DNA of 64,000 nucleotides from Pseudomonadota bacterium (lineage in GTDB: Bacteria; Myxococcota_A; Polyangia; Haliangiales; Haliangiaceae). Made by a program: the position numbers and the translations under genes. Positions 1 through 8,829 of this stretch are shown one piece after another (position 1 is the stretch's first letter; each line of letters opens with the position of its first letter). The notes under the pieces are model-generated. The model was not told the origin of the DNA. It saw only the letters and a list, made by a program, of their open reading frames with translations, and ran no database searches. The stretch spans positions 1-64,000 of the forward strand of contig JAKSDA010000012.1 in the NCBI GenBank assembly GCA_022360315.1. The letters are read 5' to 3'.

Positions 1-658
1 ATGCATGTCGCACCGGCGGACTCAGCATATCGATTTGCTGCCCGAGAGTCGCGGGCTGGGTTTCGACGATACTGGCCAAGCCCATATGCTCGGCGAACAA
101 GCGCAGAGAGCCCGCTGACACGCGGCCCATGGTCGACTCGACAGTGCCGTCGTATCCCGCAAACCAGGCCCAGGCCCGCGCTTCGGCCAGGGTGGTCCAC
201 GGCGAGATGACCAGTGTGTAGCCGTCCGGCCGGTGCTGCACTCGATTGAATATGGCCGATAGGAGCGGGGGACTGGAACCTTCCAGCCGCCAATCAGTTC
301 TCCGGTCGTGGAACGAAAGAGACTCGGGCGACCAGTACTCGCGACTGTGGCCGCCGTAGATTTCAAAGCGTAGGGCTCCGTAGTGGTGACTGCCCACATC
401 GATGTCGAACCGTCCTTGCTCGTCAGTGCGTGTGCGAAGGATGGGCTCACTCTCCAGTCGCTGGCCGTTGGTTCCCAGCTGCCAGACCAGTAACTCTGCA
501 TCGGCCAATGGCGATGTGGCAAGAACGACCACGCCCTCGATATTGCTCGGCGACGGTTCGTCCAGAGGATCACAGCCAGATAATCCGGCCACAGCGAGTA
601 TCGAAAGTACGCGGCCAGCCGAAACCGCCGGACATAGCCATTGTCTGGTATCTAGCAT
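1..658 (-). CDS. Lipoprotein A' (partial, runs off left edge)
   Basis: The 5' part of a leftward gene; its stop lies outside the window. ATG at 658 opens a signal peptide with lipobox LSGC (Cys29), so this is probably an exported lipoprotein. The readable 219 residues closely match the N-terminal part of the 834-residue lipoprotein at 1813-4317. Shared blocks include the GGHSREYWSPE stretch, NRVQHRPDGYTLVISPWTTL and GYDGTVESTMGRVSA. The DNA of the shared blocks is also nearly identical, so the duplication is recent or homogenised. The first 100 residues resemble a carboxypeptidase-regulatory-like beta fold (ATSPLADAELLVW, then TDEQGRFDIDVG), which is inference. It starts 18 bp after the stop of the lipoprotein at 677-1798 and is probably in the same operon. 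Function unknown. Confidence 0.85.
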   Translation of the reverse strand, partial: MLDTRQWLCPAVSAGRVLSILAVAGLSGCDPLDEPSPSNIEGVVVLATSPLADAELLVWQLGTNGQRLESEPILRTRTDEQGRFDIDVGSHHYGALRFEIYGGHSREYWSPESLSFHDRRTDWRLEGSSPPLLSAIFNRVQHRPDGYTLVISPWTTLAEARAWAWFAGYDGTVESTMGRVSAGSLRLFAEHMGLASIVETQPATLGQQIDMLSPPVRHA

Positions 659-676
659 TGATAGCACGTTATCGCT

Positions 677-1798
677 TCACAATGTGACTGTAATTCGACC
701 GACTCTGTCTTCTTCTCCAGGCGGAGGAGCCACGCAAACTGCGGTGACAGTGGCCATGGGCATTCGGGTGGTGGGATTGTTCCAGGCACAGCGCCATGTG
801 TTGTACGGATCGCTCTGTCCGTCATCGAACCGCTCGAGGCCATGATGGTATATGGTGACATAGTGACTGAATGAGTCATCGGCGTCGATCATGCAGCTGC
901 CCCCGATCAGCAGGTGGCTGGGTTCGCAAGCAGCTCGGAATGTGGTGGTGCTCTTGCTGGCCAACTTCCTTTGCGCCTCGACCCGGACAATCCGGCCGTG
1001 CGTCAGATCGGGGCCGTAGTCGGGTGGCTTGAGACAGAAGGCCGTGGCCAGCATGCGATTCCCATCTGAGCCCGGGCTGTTCCACGCGCAGTGCCAGGTA
1101 TCGGGCCAATCTCGTGCAAAGCCACTGCGAGACAGGTTTTGTTCCTCCGGTCGTAGCGGCCTGTCGGGGTGGGGCTTATCGGTAAGAGCGCACCCGCCAT
1201 TGATGAGGACGCTATTCTCTTCGCATTGAGCGGAAACGCGGGCGAACTGCTTGGGACCGAGAGGATTCTCTCGCTGAACCGCAACAATTCGTTGTTGCAA
1301 GGATTGCACCTCGGGACAATCACACTCGTCACTCGCCACAGGAATTTCTGCTGTTACGTCCTGATGGACATAGCATATGAGGCGGGGCTCGGGAACCAAT
1401 AGCTCTGCGGCTGCCATGCCAGCAATACTGCTACTGCGGTGGTTCCAGGCACATGTCCACACGGCACGCTCCCGAGCAAGCCGCGCAGGAGTGCCCACGT
1501 TGGAGATATGAATCTGTGGGTTGAAGTGTTTTTCTTCGCAACTGCCACCAATCATCGTCTTACCACCAGTACAGCCTCCACCTACGAGATGGTACGAAAG
1601 TGACTCGGTCTGGTACGATGGGCCACCGGAAAACGTGCGACGACTGAAACGAGACTCATCCAGTGGATCTTGGTAGGAACATCTACATGTACCGGATGTA
1701 CCGGCATCGCTGTCTTCACCGGCTGTGCCAGATGTTCCGCCGCATGCCGCGGCAAACCAGATCAAGAAGTGTATATGGATTGAACTTCGCATGGTCAT
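677..1798 (-). CDS. Lipoprotein B with three internal repeats
   Basis: A 373-residue protein with a short signal peptide ending in lipobox AAAC (Cys19). After it comes a Gly/Ser/Thr spacer and a Cys-rich body. Three degenerate repeats can be read. Each holds a CAWN motif (WTCAWNHRS, WHCAWNSPG, WRCAWNNPT), and most also hold a LINGGC- or LIGGSC-type motif, suggesting a disulfide-stabilised repeated domain about 100 residues long. The frame is open back to a TTG at 1816 that overlaps the upstream gene's stop (TTGA), so translational coupling is possible; ATG 1798 or 1792 gives a more normal signal peptide. It lies between two paralogous lipoprotein genes in the same direction. I do not recognise the family. 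Confidence 0.8.
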   Translation of the reverse strand: MTMRSSIHIHFLIWFAAACGGTSGTAGEDSDAGTSGTCRCSYQDPLDESRFSRRTFSGGPSYQTESLSYHLVGGGCTGGKTMIGGSCEEKHFNPQIHISNVGTPARLARERAVWTCAWNHRSSSIAGMAAAELLVPEPRLICYVHQDVTAEIPVASDECDCPEVQSLQQRIVAVQRENPLGPKQFARVSAQCEENSVLINGGCALTDKPHPDRPLRPEEQNLSRSGFARDWPDTWHCAWNSPGSDGNRMLATAFCLKPPDYGPDLTHGRIVRVEAQRKLASKSTTTFRAACEPSHLLIGGSCMIDADDSFSHYVTIYHHGLERFDDGQSDPYNTWRCAWNNPTTRMPMATVTAVCVAPPPGEEDRVGRITVTL

Positions 1799-1812
1799 AA
1801 TAACTATACGGG

Positions 1813-4317
1813 TCAAGGAGCTGTACTCGGGCGAGGAAGCGTAGGTGGTAATGACTCTTCGCGAGCCTCCCAGCGGAGCTCATCGGCGAGTAAGACGGGA
1901 TCTCGAAAGGTACCGTTGCTTTGCGGCTGCCGGGGCTCCAGACGAGAGGTGGCAGCCACGCGGCCGATCACTCGCAGTGGTATCGAAGAAAGAATCGTGG
2001 CCGATTCGAGCCAGCGGGTAGGACGATACAGAGCCGTGGTCTTACAGATGCCACCAGGCTGCTCGTCATTGCAGTAGAGCCAGGTTTCACCGAGAGTTCC
2101 CGTAATATGCGTTGTGGAATGATAAAACGGATCCAACGGCTGGTCGACATATTGCAATACAGCAGGCGGGTCTCTGTCGGGAAATAGAAACCCCATATTC
2201 CGCAATGTCAGTGCAACTTGGTATCGCCGTGGCCGGTCGGGTCCAAGCCGAGATAAGAGGCGATATTCGTCTGCATCGCAACCGTCATCGCATGGCAGTA
2301 GTTCCATGCGCGAGGCCGTGGTGATATCCCATACTCGGACACTCCATACACTGTTGGGTATGTTTGCTGCCGTATAGCCGAGATCATTCCAATATTCATC
2401 TGGCCGGGTCGTGTAGCAACGTTGCTCGGCCAGGCAATCAGGATCTGACTGCGCGTCGACGTGAAGCTGCAGGTTGTCGAGCAACCACTGCTTGGAATAC
2501 GCGGCTCCTGGCTGGGAATACTGGAAGGTTACGTAGGTATCAAACGCAGTACCATTGCGCACCTCGAACTCCATGACTGCCCGGCTTTCGGTGCCATTGA
2601 TACTGGGGGCGAGATTGTTGTTGTCCGGGCTCAACGTGGCTGCTCGTAGCGACCCGGATCCACTGGACTGCACTGCAGGGCCAATGACCTGGACAGGCGC
2701 GGCAAGGGGGATGTGGGTCCAGCACCGGGTCACTTCGGCACTGCGGTTTTGCAACAGATCGATGGCGCGAAACGCGATCTCGAAGACGGCTGCCTCGGTG
2801 GCCAGTTCAGGGACCTGATCGCGAAGTAGAATGACCTCGTAGTGATGAACCCCGTCAGCATCCCTGGTGAGCAATTTGGCCGGAAGCCAGTCGGTGAGAA
2901 ATCGACTCTGCGCCGGAATGCGCACCCGGTATTCAGTCGCGTCGGGGAGTAAGAAGCCGAGACCCGGGTCGGTCACCGACAGAGTCCAGCGCAGTGGATT
3001 GTCATCGTCCGAGTGGAGGCGGGTCACGTGTTTGTGCACGGTATGGCAAACACCTGGCTCGCTCAGATCACGCTGCCGACCGAGGCTTGTATGGATTGGC
3101 GCAGCGGTGTGCTGGTCGAAATCGATATGATCGTTTTGCTCGTCGTACACCGTGGACAACGAAGTGGACAACGAAGATGCCGGCGAAAACGCAATGACAG
3201 GTGGCTCGCTATCGGGCTCGGGCAGCGCCTGGCCAAACAGCTCTGGCTCGGCATTGCCAGCAATGGCCACAGCCACGTCGAGTATATCGGTCAGATCGAG
3301 GTCGGTCTTATTGTAACCAGAGTGCGCATACTCCAGCAGCGCCCGAGCGAGGTGGGCACGCAGGCTATTGGGGCCCAGCCTACATGAGGGGTTGCATTCC
3401 GGCGCGGGGAATTCGGCCGGGCAGTCGGCTGGGACCCCGCATGTGCCGACCCCGAGCGGATTGCTGTCCGGCCCCAGTCCGTCGAAAATTGCCTCGCTAC
3501 CCAGTGCATCTTCAGTCAATGCGCGGATCAAGGTCACTGTATTGACTGCCTGGACACTGCTGCCCGATTGCTCGGCAATCTGCCTGGCCAGGGTGGACAG
3601 CGCGGCGAGGGAAAGCGCGTGGTGCACTGCCGGACTCAGCGTGTCGATTTGCTGGTCCAGAGTCACCGGCTGGGTTTCAATGATACTGGCGAGGCCGAGA
3701 TGCTCGGCGAGCAAGGCCAGAGACCGCGCTGAAACCCTTCCCATGGTCGATTCGACAGTGCCGTCGTATCCTGCGAACCACCCCCATGCCCGCGCTTCGG
3801 CCAGGGTGGTCCACGGCGAGATGACCAGTGTGTAGCCGTCCGGGCGGTGCTGCACTCGATTGAATATGGCCGACAGGAGCGGGGGATTCGCGTTATCCGA
3901 CCCCCAGTTGGTCCGTCGAGCTGGCTGCGAGGGGTCGTCGAATGAGAGAAACTCCGGCGACCAGTACTCGCGACTGTGACCGCCGTGGACTTCGAGGCGG
4001 AGAGCCCCATAATGGCCGCTACCGATATCGATGTCGATGTCGATGTCGAATCGGCCCCGTTCGTCGGTGCGCGCGCGAAGTATCGGTTTTTGTTCCAGTC
4101 TTTCACCGTCTGTGCCCAGCTGCCAGACAATCAGATCCGCCTCGGCCAACGGCGATGTCGCAAGTACAACCAATCCTCGTATATCGCTGGGCGACGGCTC
4201 GCCCAGCGGGTCGCAGCCGGGCGCCCCGGCCATGGTGAGGGCCAGCAGGAAAGAGCTCGTCCACCTGGAGTAAACCCTCTGTCCGGCCCGGAGCAATTCT
4301 CGAGCACTCGGGCACAT
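1813..4317 (-). CDS. Large lipoprotein A, paralogue of the gene at the left edge
   Basis: An 834-residue protein from ATG 4317; the frame is open to ATG 4362, which would add 15 residues before the signal. The lipobox is APGC (Cys35). An N-terminal beta-type domain (about 40-150) is followed by a predicted helical region (SPWTTLAEARAWGWF, then LSLAALSTLARQIAEQSG). Next is a Cys-rich loop (GTCGVPADCP, ECNPSC) and a long C-terminal part without recognised motifs. It carries two in-frame microsatellite expansions: a 6-bp repeat encoding DIDIDIDI (4023-4046), where the paralogue has only DIDV, and a 12-bp duplication (3152-3175) encoding SLST-type repeats. First gene of the leftward A-B-A' array. 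Secreted or surface location is inferred from the lipobox; function unknown. Confidence 0.85.
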   Translation of the reverse strand: MCPSARELLRAGQRVYSRWTSSFLLALTMAGAPGCDPLGEPSPSDIRGLVVLATSPLAEADLIVWQLGTDGERLEQKPILRARTDERGRFDIDIDIDIGSGHYGALRLEVHGGHSREYWSPEFLSFDDPSQPARRTNWGSDNANPPLLSAIFNRVQHRPDGYTLVISPWTTLAEARAWGWFAGYDGTVESTMGRVSARSLALLAEHLGLASIIETQPVTLDQQIDTLSPAVHHALSLAALSTLARQIAEQSGSSVQAVNTVTLIRALTEDALGSEAIFDGLGPDSNPLGVGTCGVPADCPAEFPAPECNPSCRLGPNSLRAHLARALLEYAHSGYNKTDLDLTDILDVAVAIAGNAEPELFGQALPEPDSEPPVIAFSPASSLSTSLSTVYDEQNDHIDFDQHTAAPIHTSLGRQRDLSEPGVCHTVHKHVTRLHSDDDNPLRWTLSVTDPGLGFLLPDATEYRVRIPAQSRFLTDWLPAKLLTRDADGVHHYEVILLRDQVPELATEAAVFEIAFRAIDLLQNRSAEVTRCWTHIPLAAPVQVIGPAVQSSGSGSLRAATLSPDNNNLAPSINGTESRAVMEFEVRNGTAFDTYVTFQYSQPGAAYSKQWLLDNLQLHVDAQSDPDCLAEQRCYTTRPDEYWNDLGYTAANIPNSVWSVRVWDITTASRMELLPCDDGCDADEYRLLSRLGPDRPRRYQVALTLRNMGFLFPDRDPPAVLQYVDQPLDPFYHSTTHITGTLGETWLYCNDEQPGGICKTTALYRPTRWLESATILSSIPLRVIGRVAATSRLEPRQPQSNGTFRDPVLLADELRWEAREESLPPTLPRPSTAP

Positions 4318-4861
4318 GACAGTCCAAAGAGTCTGTTCTCGGTCCTCTAGTACAAAAGTCATTGTTCAGAACGTGCCAGAAGCAACGGTTCGGGTCAGCA
4401 ACCGAAAAGGACCCTACGCCCCATGGTCCGTCGATGCAATATCCAAAATAGATACTTTTCCTAACAAATTGGGCATATGGATATCAGTTTTGGCCATCAT
4501 ATTGATGGCTTCTGGTGTTTCGATATTTGTTCCGGAAAAGCGGTTTATTCATGACTGGTTGGCGGCCGACGGGGGCAACGTGGGTATCGAGTGACCGTCG
4601 CATTCTTCGTTGTGGGGCATCAGCGGGCCGGCGATCGGTGCGGCAGGTTCATGGTGTAGGCTGCGCACCGACCTGGTCGGGCTTTGTCCAGTCATCACAA
4701 CGACAGGACGGTCTTCTGCCACGCTATCTCCTGCTACGTACCACTACGCTTCGCTACAAAAAACAACGCTCGAGCGATGGTGCGACATCATGGTATATGC
4801 CACTGTAGTGCGGAGAGTTCGCAGATCGCATTTGCCGTTTTGTTGCAGAACCCTGTTTGTT

Positions 4862-4885
4862 GTCATGGCGATCGATCGCCATGAC
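4862..4885. promoter_or_regulatory. Perfect 24-bp palindrome
   Basis: GTCATGGCGATC is followed directly by its exact reverse complement with no loop. It contains the overlapping GATCGATC and GCGATCGATCGC cores. Its position 166 bp before the arylsulfotransferase start fits a dimeric repressor or activator site. It could also be a cruciform or a mobile-element scar. No regulator is identified. Confidence 0.55.
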
Positions 4886-4944
4886 GATCGATCGCGGTCG
4901 GTCGAGACGCGGTCTCGGTCGAGACACGCTCTCGCCAACGGCAA

Positions 4945-4962
4945 CGGTGCATCTCTGCACCG
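4945..4962 (+). promoter_or_regulatory. Leader hairpin before arylsulfotransferase
   Basis: CGGTGCA, loop TCTC, TGCACCG: a 7-bp stem with a 4-nt loop. A weaker GAGAC-GCG-GTCTC stem lies just upstream near 4908-4920. No U-tract follows, so a leader structure or operator is more likely than a terminator. Confidence 0.4.
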
Positions 4963-5051
4963 GTTGTGCAGCCCAGGACTATGCTCACTAAAGACTCTCG
5001 TGCTGCGCGGACGCTGCACCATGGATGCACAATTTCTGGAACCGGTAATTC

Positions 5052-6695
5052 ATGAGCAAGCCAACTCGTCGTCCTTCATCGCTCAGCCAGGCAATATGGC
5101 CTCTCACCTTACTCGCCCTGGCCGGCACTGTGGCCGGCTGTGGGGCGCAACCCAGGGGGGCAACGGGTGGCGACTCGGCGCGCGCCCCCACCATCACTCG
5201 GGTCGAGGTCATCCCCAACAGCAAAAATATACTGAGTGCCACGATCGCAGTCGATACCGATACCCCGACCCGCTTGACCGTCAAGCAGCTGGGACAGGGA
5301 GGGGAATCACGGCAGATCGCCACTCCGGCCGCGCTCACCACCCGGCACCGGATTGCCGTTCTCGGGCTCTACGCCGCGACTCGCCACGAATTCGCGGTGA
5401 CCGCCAGCAATGCCGGCGGCGCCCGGTCGCCAGAGCAGAAGGTTGCCGTGACCACCAGCGCGTTGCCGGACGACATACCGTCCATTCAGGTCCAGGTGGG
5501 GGACCCGTCGCGGATGTCGCCTGGGCTCACGCTGTTTGGCATAGGCCGGATGGACCTCAAAAGCGTCGGCATTGATGAGACCTGGGGCATGATTGTCGGC
5601 GTCGATCAGCGCGGCAAGATCGCCTGGTTTCAAAAGACCGATGCCCCTGTATTCCCACAGGTTCGACGGCGCTCGACGGGCAATCTTGTGGCCTTGGAAA
5701 TGGAGAAGAGCGTGATGGAGATGGACCTGATGGGCGATGTTTCATGGCGCTTGACCAGCAGCGAGCTCGGTGTCGATACTCTCCACCACGGAGTGCTGGA
5801 GTTGCCTTCTGGCAACCTGCTGAGCCTGTCCACAGAAATGCGCGCGATCGACGGCTATACCGATAAGAGCGATAAAAAGGTGTCGTATAACGTCGTCGGA
5901 GACGTGATCGTCGAATTCACGCCCAGCGGAGAGGTGGTCAAGAAAGTCAATTTATTCGATTTGCTCGACCCCCATCGCATCTTGCTGCCAGATTTTCACT
6001 TTCCCTTCTGGGATCGCCACTACAAGGTCAAGGGCTCCAAGGATTGGACTCATGGCAATGGAATTACCTACGATGCCAAAGACCAGAGCTATATTGTGTC
6101 ACTCAGGCACCAAAACTGGATCATCAAAGTCGATCGCGCATCCGGCACGCTGGTGTGGAAGCTGGGACCGGATGGCGATTTTACGCTGTCTGGCCCCGGT
6201 GACTTTCCGTATCATCAGCACCGGCCAAAAATGCAGGCCAGCGGCACCATGATGGTCTACGATAATGGCAACGGCCGGCCACAGGCCGACAAAAATACGC
6301 CGCCCTTCACGCGGATCGTCGAGTTCGCGGTCGACGAAGCCAGGCGTCAGCTCAAACAGGTATGGGAGTACCGCGGAGACGAACCCTACTTCGCGCCGAT
6401 CGGAGGCGATGCCAATCGGCTGCCCAACGGCAACGTGCTCATCGTCAATAGCGCCATTGTCGAGGACCCGACAAAACCGTTCTTTCCCCCGACTACCGCC
6501 ATGCGAGCCACGATCGTCGAAGTAACCTACGAGCCGCCGTCGCAGAAATTACTCGAGATCACAATCCTGCCCAAACCGGCGTCCAGCACTCCGCAAAAGT
6601 ACATGGTGGGAGCCGCGATGCGCGTGGCCGACCTCTATTCGGCAGGCGAGCAGGCTGTCCCTGGTGGCCCGCAGACGTCGCGCACGCTCGACTGA
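5052..6695 (+). CDS. Arylsulfotransferase (AssT-type) lipoprotein
   Basis: A 547-residue protein with a signal peptide and lipobox VAGC (Cys30). A small N-terminal beta domain (about 45-140) has the fibronectin-like look of the arylsulfotransferase N-terminal domain. It is followed by a six-bladed-propeller-type body with the repeated 'G-NLL' and 'VWKLG' blade motifs of the arylsulfotransferase family (PF05935). Family members move sulfate between phenolic esters in the periplasm through a catalytic His. Candidate His residues sit in DTLHHGVL, DWTHGNGITYD, SLRHQNW and FPYHQHRP, and SLRHQ supplies the expected Arg-His pair. The lipobox suggests a lipid-anchored periplasmic or outer-membrane enzyme. 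Substrate unknown. The gene stands alone, convergent with the next gene, with 21 bp between stops. Confidence 0.85.
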   Translation: MSKPTRRPSSLSQAIWPLTLLALAGTVAGCGAQPRGATGGDSARAPTITRVEVIPNSKNILSATIAVDTDTPTRLTVKQLGQGGESRQIATPAALTTRHRIAVLGLYAATRHEFAVTASNAGGARSPEQKVAVTTSALPDDIPSIQVQVGDPSRMSPGLTLFGIGRMDLKSVGIDETWGMIVGVDQRGKIAWFQKTDAPVFPQVRRRSTGNLVALEMEKSVMEMDLMGDVSWRLTSSELGVDTLHHGVLELPSGNLLSLSTEMRAIDGYTDKSDKKVSYNVVGDVIVEFTPSGEVVKKVNLFDLLDPHRILLPDFHFPFWDRHYKVKGSKDWTHGNGITYDAKDQSYIVSLRHQNWIIKVDRASGTLVWKLGPDGDFTLSGPGDFPYHQHRPKMQASGTMMVYDNGNGRPQADKNTPPFTRIVEFAVDEARRQLKQVWEYRGDEPYFAPIGGDANRLPNGNVLIVNSAIVEDPTKPFFPPTTAMRATIVEVTYEPPSQKLLEITILPKPASSTPQKYMVGAAMRVADLYSAGEQAVPGGPQTSRTLD

Positions 6696-6716
6696 TATCG
6701 AGGTTGAGCGCGACAG

Positions 6717-7385
6717 CTACTGTCCGTCGTCGCTGTCTTTGCTGTCGTCGATAGTCCCGCCGCCCGATCCGTCGAAGTCGAGAAACAGGTACGTGTAGCC
6801 GTCTTTTTCGGCGACCAACTCGGTGCGGGCCTCGCGGGCGTCGTCGGGTTTTTTGAACTGAATGCGAATCTCGACCCCGGCGCTCTGCGCGGGCCGACCC
6901 TTGCGGGCGCGACGCTTGCGCACGTAGCGGGTGGTCACCTGGCTGATCGAGGTGTCGAAAAAACGCGTATCGAGACGCCGCCGGGCATTGCGGTTGCGGT
7001 ATTTGGCCCCTTGCAACTTGATGTAGAGGACGCCGTTTCGCACTGCTTGATCGAACGGAACCTCATTGCTCAGCTGGACAAAAATCCGCACAGCGCCATC
7101 GTCTTTGGGCTGAAAGCCGACCCAGCTGAGGGCGTTCTTGCCCTTGCGTTTTTTGGTCGTTCCCTTGCCCGGGATCACACCGCCGTACTCACCTTCTTTT
7201 TTGGGTACGACTTGCGGCTGAGCAGCTGGGCTCGGCTGCATGCGATCCTGAGCCCGGGCCGTAGCCGCGCTCGACAGGGCAACGCAGCAGATCACGACGA
7301 GGCGTGCTGCCGTGAGGGGGCGAGCTGGCAAGTCCCACTCACGGCTCGCCGGAGTGAGTAGCGGGATGCTCCGTGTCGCGTTCAT
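6717..7385 (-). CDS. Secreted AMIN-like domain protein
   Basis: A 222-residue protein. I chose ATG 7385, which has an AGGTG-type site just upstream and gives a plausible signal peptide (VVICCVALSSAATARA). A Lys/Gly-rich linker follows, then a beta-strand-rich domain (VRIFVQLSNEVPF, GVLYIKLQGA, FFDTSISQV, VEIRIQFKK). This resembles AMIN domains, which bind peptidoglycan or the cell envelope in PilQ and AmiC. The C-terminal tail is acidic (DDSKDSDDGQ). It follows folC in the same direction after 58 bp and may be read from the accD-folC transcript. The domain call rests on pattern only. Confidence 0.6.
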   Translation of the reverse strand: MNATRSIPLLTPASREWDLPARPLTAARLVVICCVALSSAATARAQDRMQPSPAAQPQVVPKKEGEYGGVIPGKGTTKKRKGKNALSWVGFQPKDDGAVRIFVQLSNEVPFDQAVRNGVLYIKLQGAKYRNRNARRRLDTRFFDTSISQVTTRYVRKRRARKGRPAQSAGVEIRIQFKKPDDAREARTELVAEKDGYTYLFLDFDGSGGGTIDDSKDSDDGQ

Positions 7386-7443
7386 ACCTACACCTGGGGT
7401 TGAGGATGGCACTTGCATGGAGCAAGGGCAACTTACCGGCGTT

Positions 7444-8799
7444 TTATGTAGACCGATGTGGGTCGCTGGCCGACTGGCCGATGTCCATGGGATCACTGAC
7501 CCGAATCGGATCGGTCGGGTCGCCGCACACGATCTGCCGTACCTCGCCGGCCAGAAAGAGCGAGCCGGCAGCGATCACAGTACCGTCTGGTCCGGCCAGA
7601 GCGCAGGCCCGCTCGATGGCAGTTGGCACATCACTCGCCTCGCTGCAGTCCATTGTCGGTGCGATCTGTCGCACAGCCGAGACAATATCGGTTGCCGGTA
7701 GGGTCCGCGCGTATCGACACCGAGCCGCGATCACGGATGTGACGCCGGCCAAAAGCGGCGCGAGTATTCCGCCCAGATCTTTGCTACTGGAGACCGCGAC
7801 AAGAAGGATCCGGGGTCGGGAAAATCGCTCGATGGCGCGACGCAGCGTGGCCGCGGCATGTGGGTTGTGCGCGCCGTCGACCACGACCCTTGGAGAGCTG
7901 GCAATGGTCTCCAATCGTCCCGGTAGACGGGTGCTGGCAAGGCCGACCCGGCGGATATGCCGGTCCGCCGCAATGGCTCCGAGCGCCTCCAGATGATCGA
8001 TGATGGCCAGAGCGCAGGCAGCGTTGTCCCGCTGATGGAGCCCGGCCAGGCCGATTGCCTCGGCCTCGACTGGCTCTGCCCCAGGTGTGCTCTCGGCCAC
8101 GATGGTCAGGGCCGAAACCCCGGCATTGCGGGCGTGAGCGGCCAGCAGAGGTACAGCTTCGGGCTCCCCGGCCCGGCCGATCACGGCGCGCTGACCCGCT
8201 TTGAAAATGCCGGCCTTCTCGTACGCAATGGCGGCCAGAGTATCGCCCAAATAGGTCTGATGATCGAGTGCCACACCGGTCACTGCTGCAACGTCGGCCC
8301 ACACTGCATTGGTCGCGTCCAGGCGGCCGCCCAGACCGACTTCGAGCACGGCCACCTCAACCCTGGCCCGGGCAAACAAACAGAGGGCGATCAGCGTCAC
8401 TTGCTCGAAGAATGTGAGCTGGTTCGAGTCAATCTGGTCCACTTGCTCGGCCGCTGCCACCACTGCGGCTGGTGAAACGATCTCGCCGGCTACCGTGAAA
8501 CGCTCGCAGAAATGAGAGAGATGGGGCGAGGTGAAAAGACCGGTCCGCTTGCCGCTGTGGCGAACCAAGGACTCGACAAACGCAGCTGTCGAGCCCTTGC
8601 CATTGGTACCTCCGATATGCACCCGGACAGGAATGTCTGCATCGGGATGTCCGAGTGCCTCGAGCGCGGTCTTTACCCGGTCAAGGCCGAGCACAACGCC
8701 AAATCGGCGAGCAGAAAAGAGACGCTCCAGGAGCCGGTTGTACCTATCGGTTGCCAAGGCCAGATTACCGGGACCGGGTCGTGCCGGGACCGGGGTCAA
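7444..8799 (-). CDS. folC: Bifunctional dihydrofolate/folylpolyglutamate synthase
   Basis: Mur-ligase-fold enzyme that adds glutamate to dihydropteroate or folate in folate biosynthesis. The ATP loop GTNGKGST (residues 64-71) and the downstream TGLFTSPHL motif are intact, as are AVTGVALDHQ, the EKAGIFK lysine region and VVDGAHNPHAA of the C-terminal domain. Length (about 451) fits the family. The start is uncertain: no ATG is available, TTG 8799 gives the full frame and TTG 8757 is an alternative. It begins 30 bp after the accD stop, matching the accD-folC order known from other proteobacteria, so co-transcription is likely. Confidence 0.93.
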   Translation of the reverse strand: MTPVPARPGPGNLALATDRYNRLLERLFSARRFGVVLGLDRVKTALEALGHPDADIPVRVHIGGTNGKGSTAAFVESLVRHSGKRTGLFTSPHLSHFCERFTVAGEIVSPAAVVAAAEQVDQIDSNQLTFFEQVTLIALCLFARARVEVAVLEVGLGGRLDATNAVWADVAAVTGVALDHQTYLGDTLAAIAYEKAGIFKAGQRAVIGRAGEPEAVPLLAAHARNAGVSALTIVAESTPGAEPVEAEAIGLAGLHQRDNAACALAIIDHLEALGAIAADRHIRRVGLASTRLPGRLETIASSPRVVVDGAHNPHAAATLRRAIERFSRPRILLVAVSSSKDLGGILAPLLAGVTSVIAARCRYARTLPATDIVSAVRQIAPTMDCSEASDVPTAIERACALAGPDGTVIAAGSLFLAGEVRQIVCGDPTDPIRVSDPMDIGQSASDPHRST

Positions 8800-8829
8800 A
8801 GAGCTCGGGTTGCCGGACTGGGACGAAGC

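Larger units (their letters stand above)
4318..5051. other. Divergent intergenic region rich in palindromes
   Basis: This 734-bp gap separates the leftward lipoprotein array from the rightward arylsulfotransferase gene. No convincing gene was seen. The left half is relatively AT-rich. The right half (about 4860-4965) holds consecutive inverted repeats, listed separately, ending 85 bp before the arylsulfotransferase start. Both transcription units must start here. Confidence 0.6.

Noticed and set aside
4610..5575. A 321-codon plus-strand frame before and over the arylsulfotransferase start
   Set aside because: Arg/His-rich composition typical of a shadow frame; no homology, and it overlaps a clear lipoprotein start in another frame.
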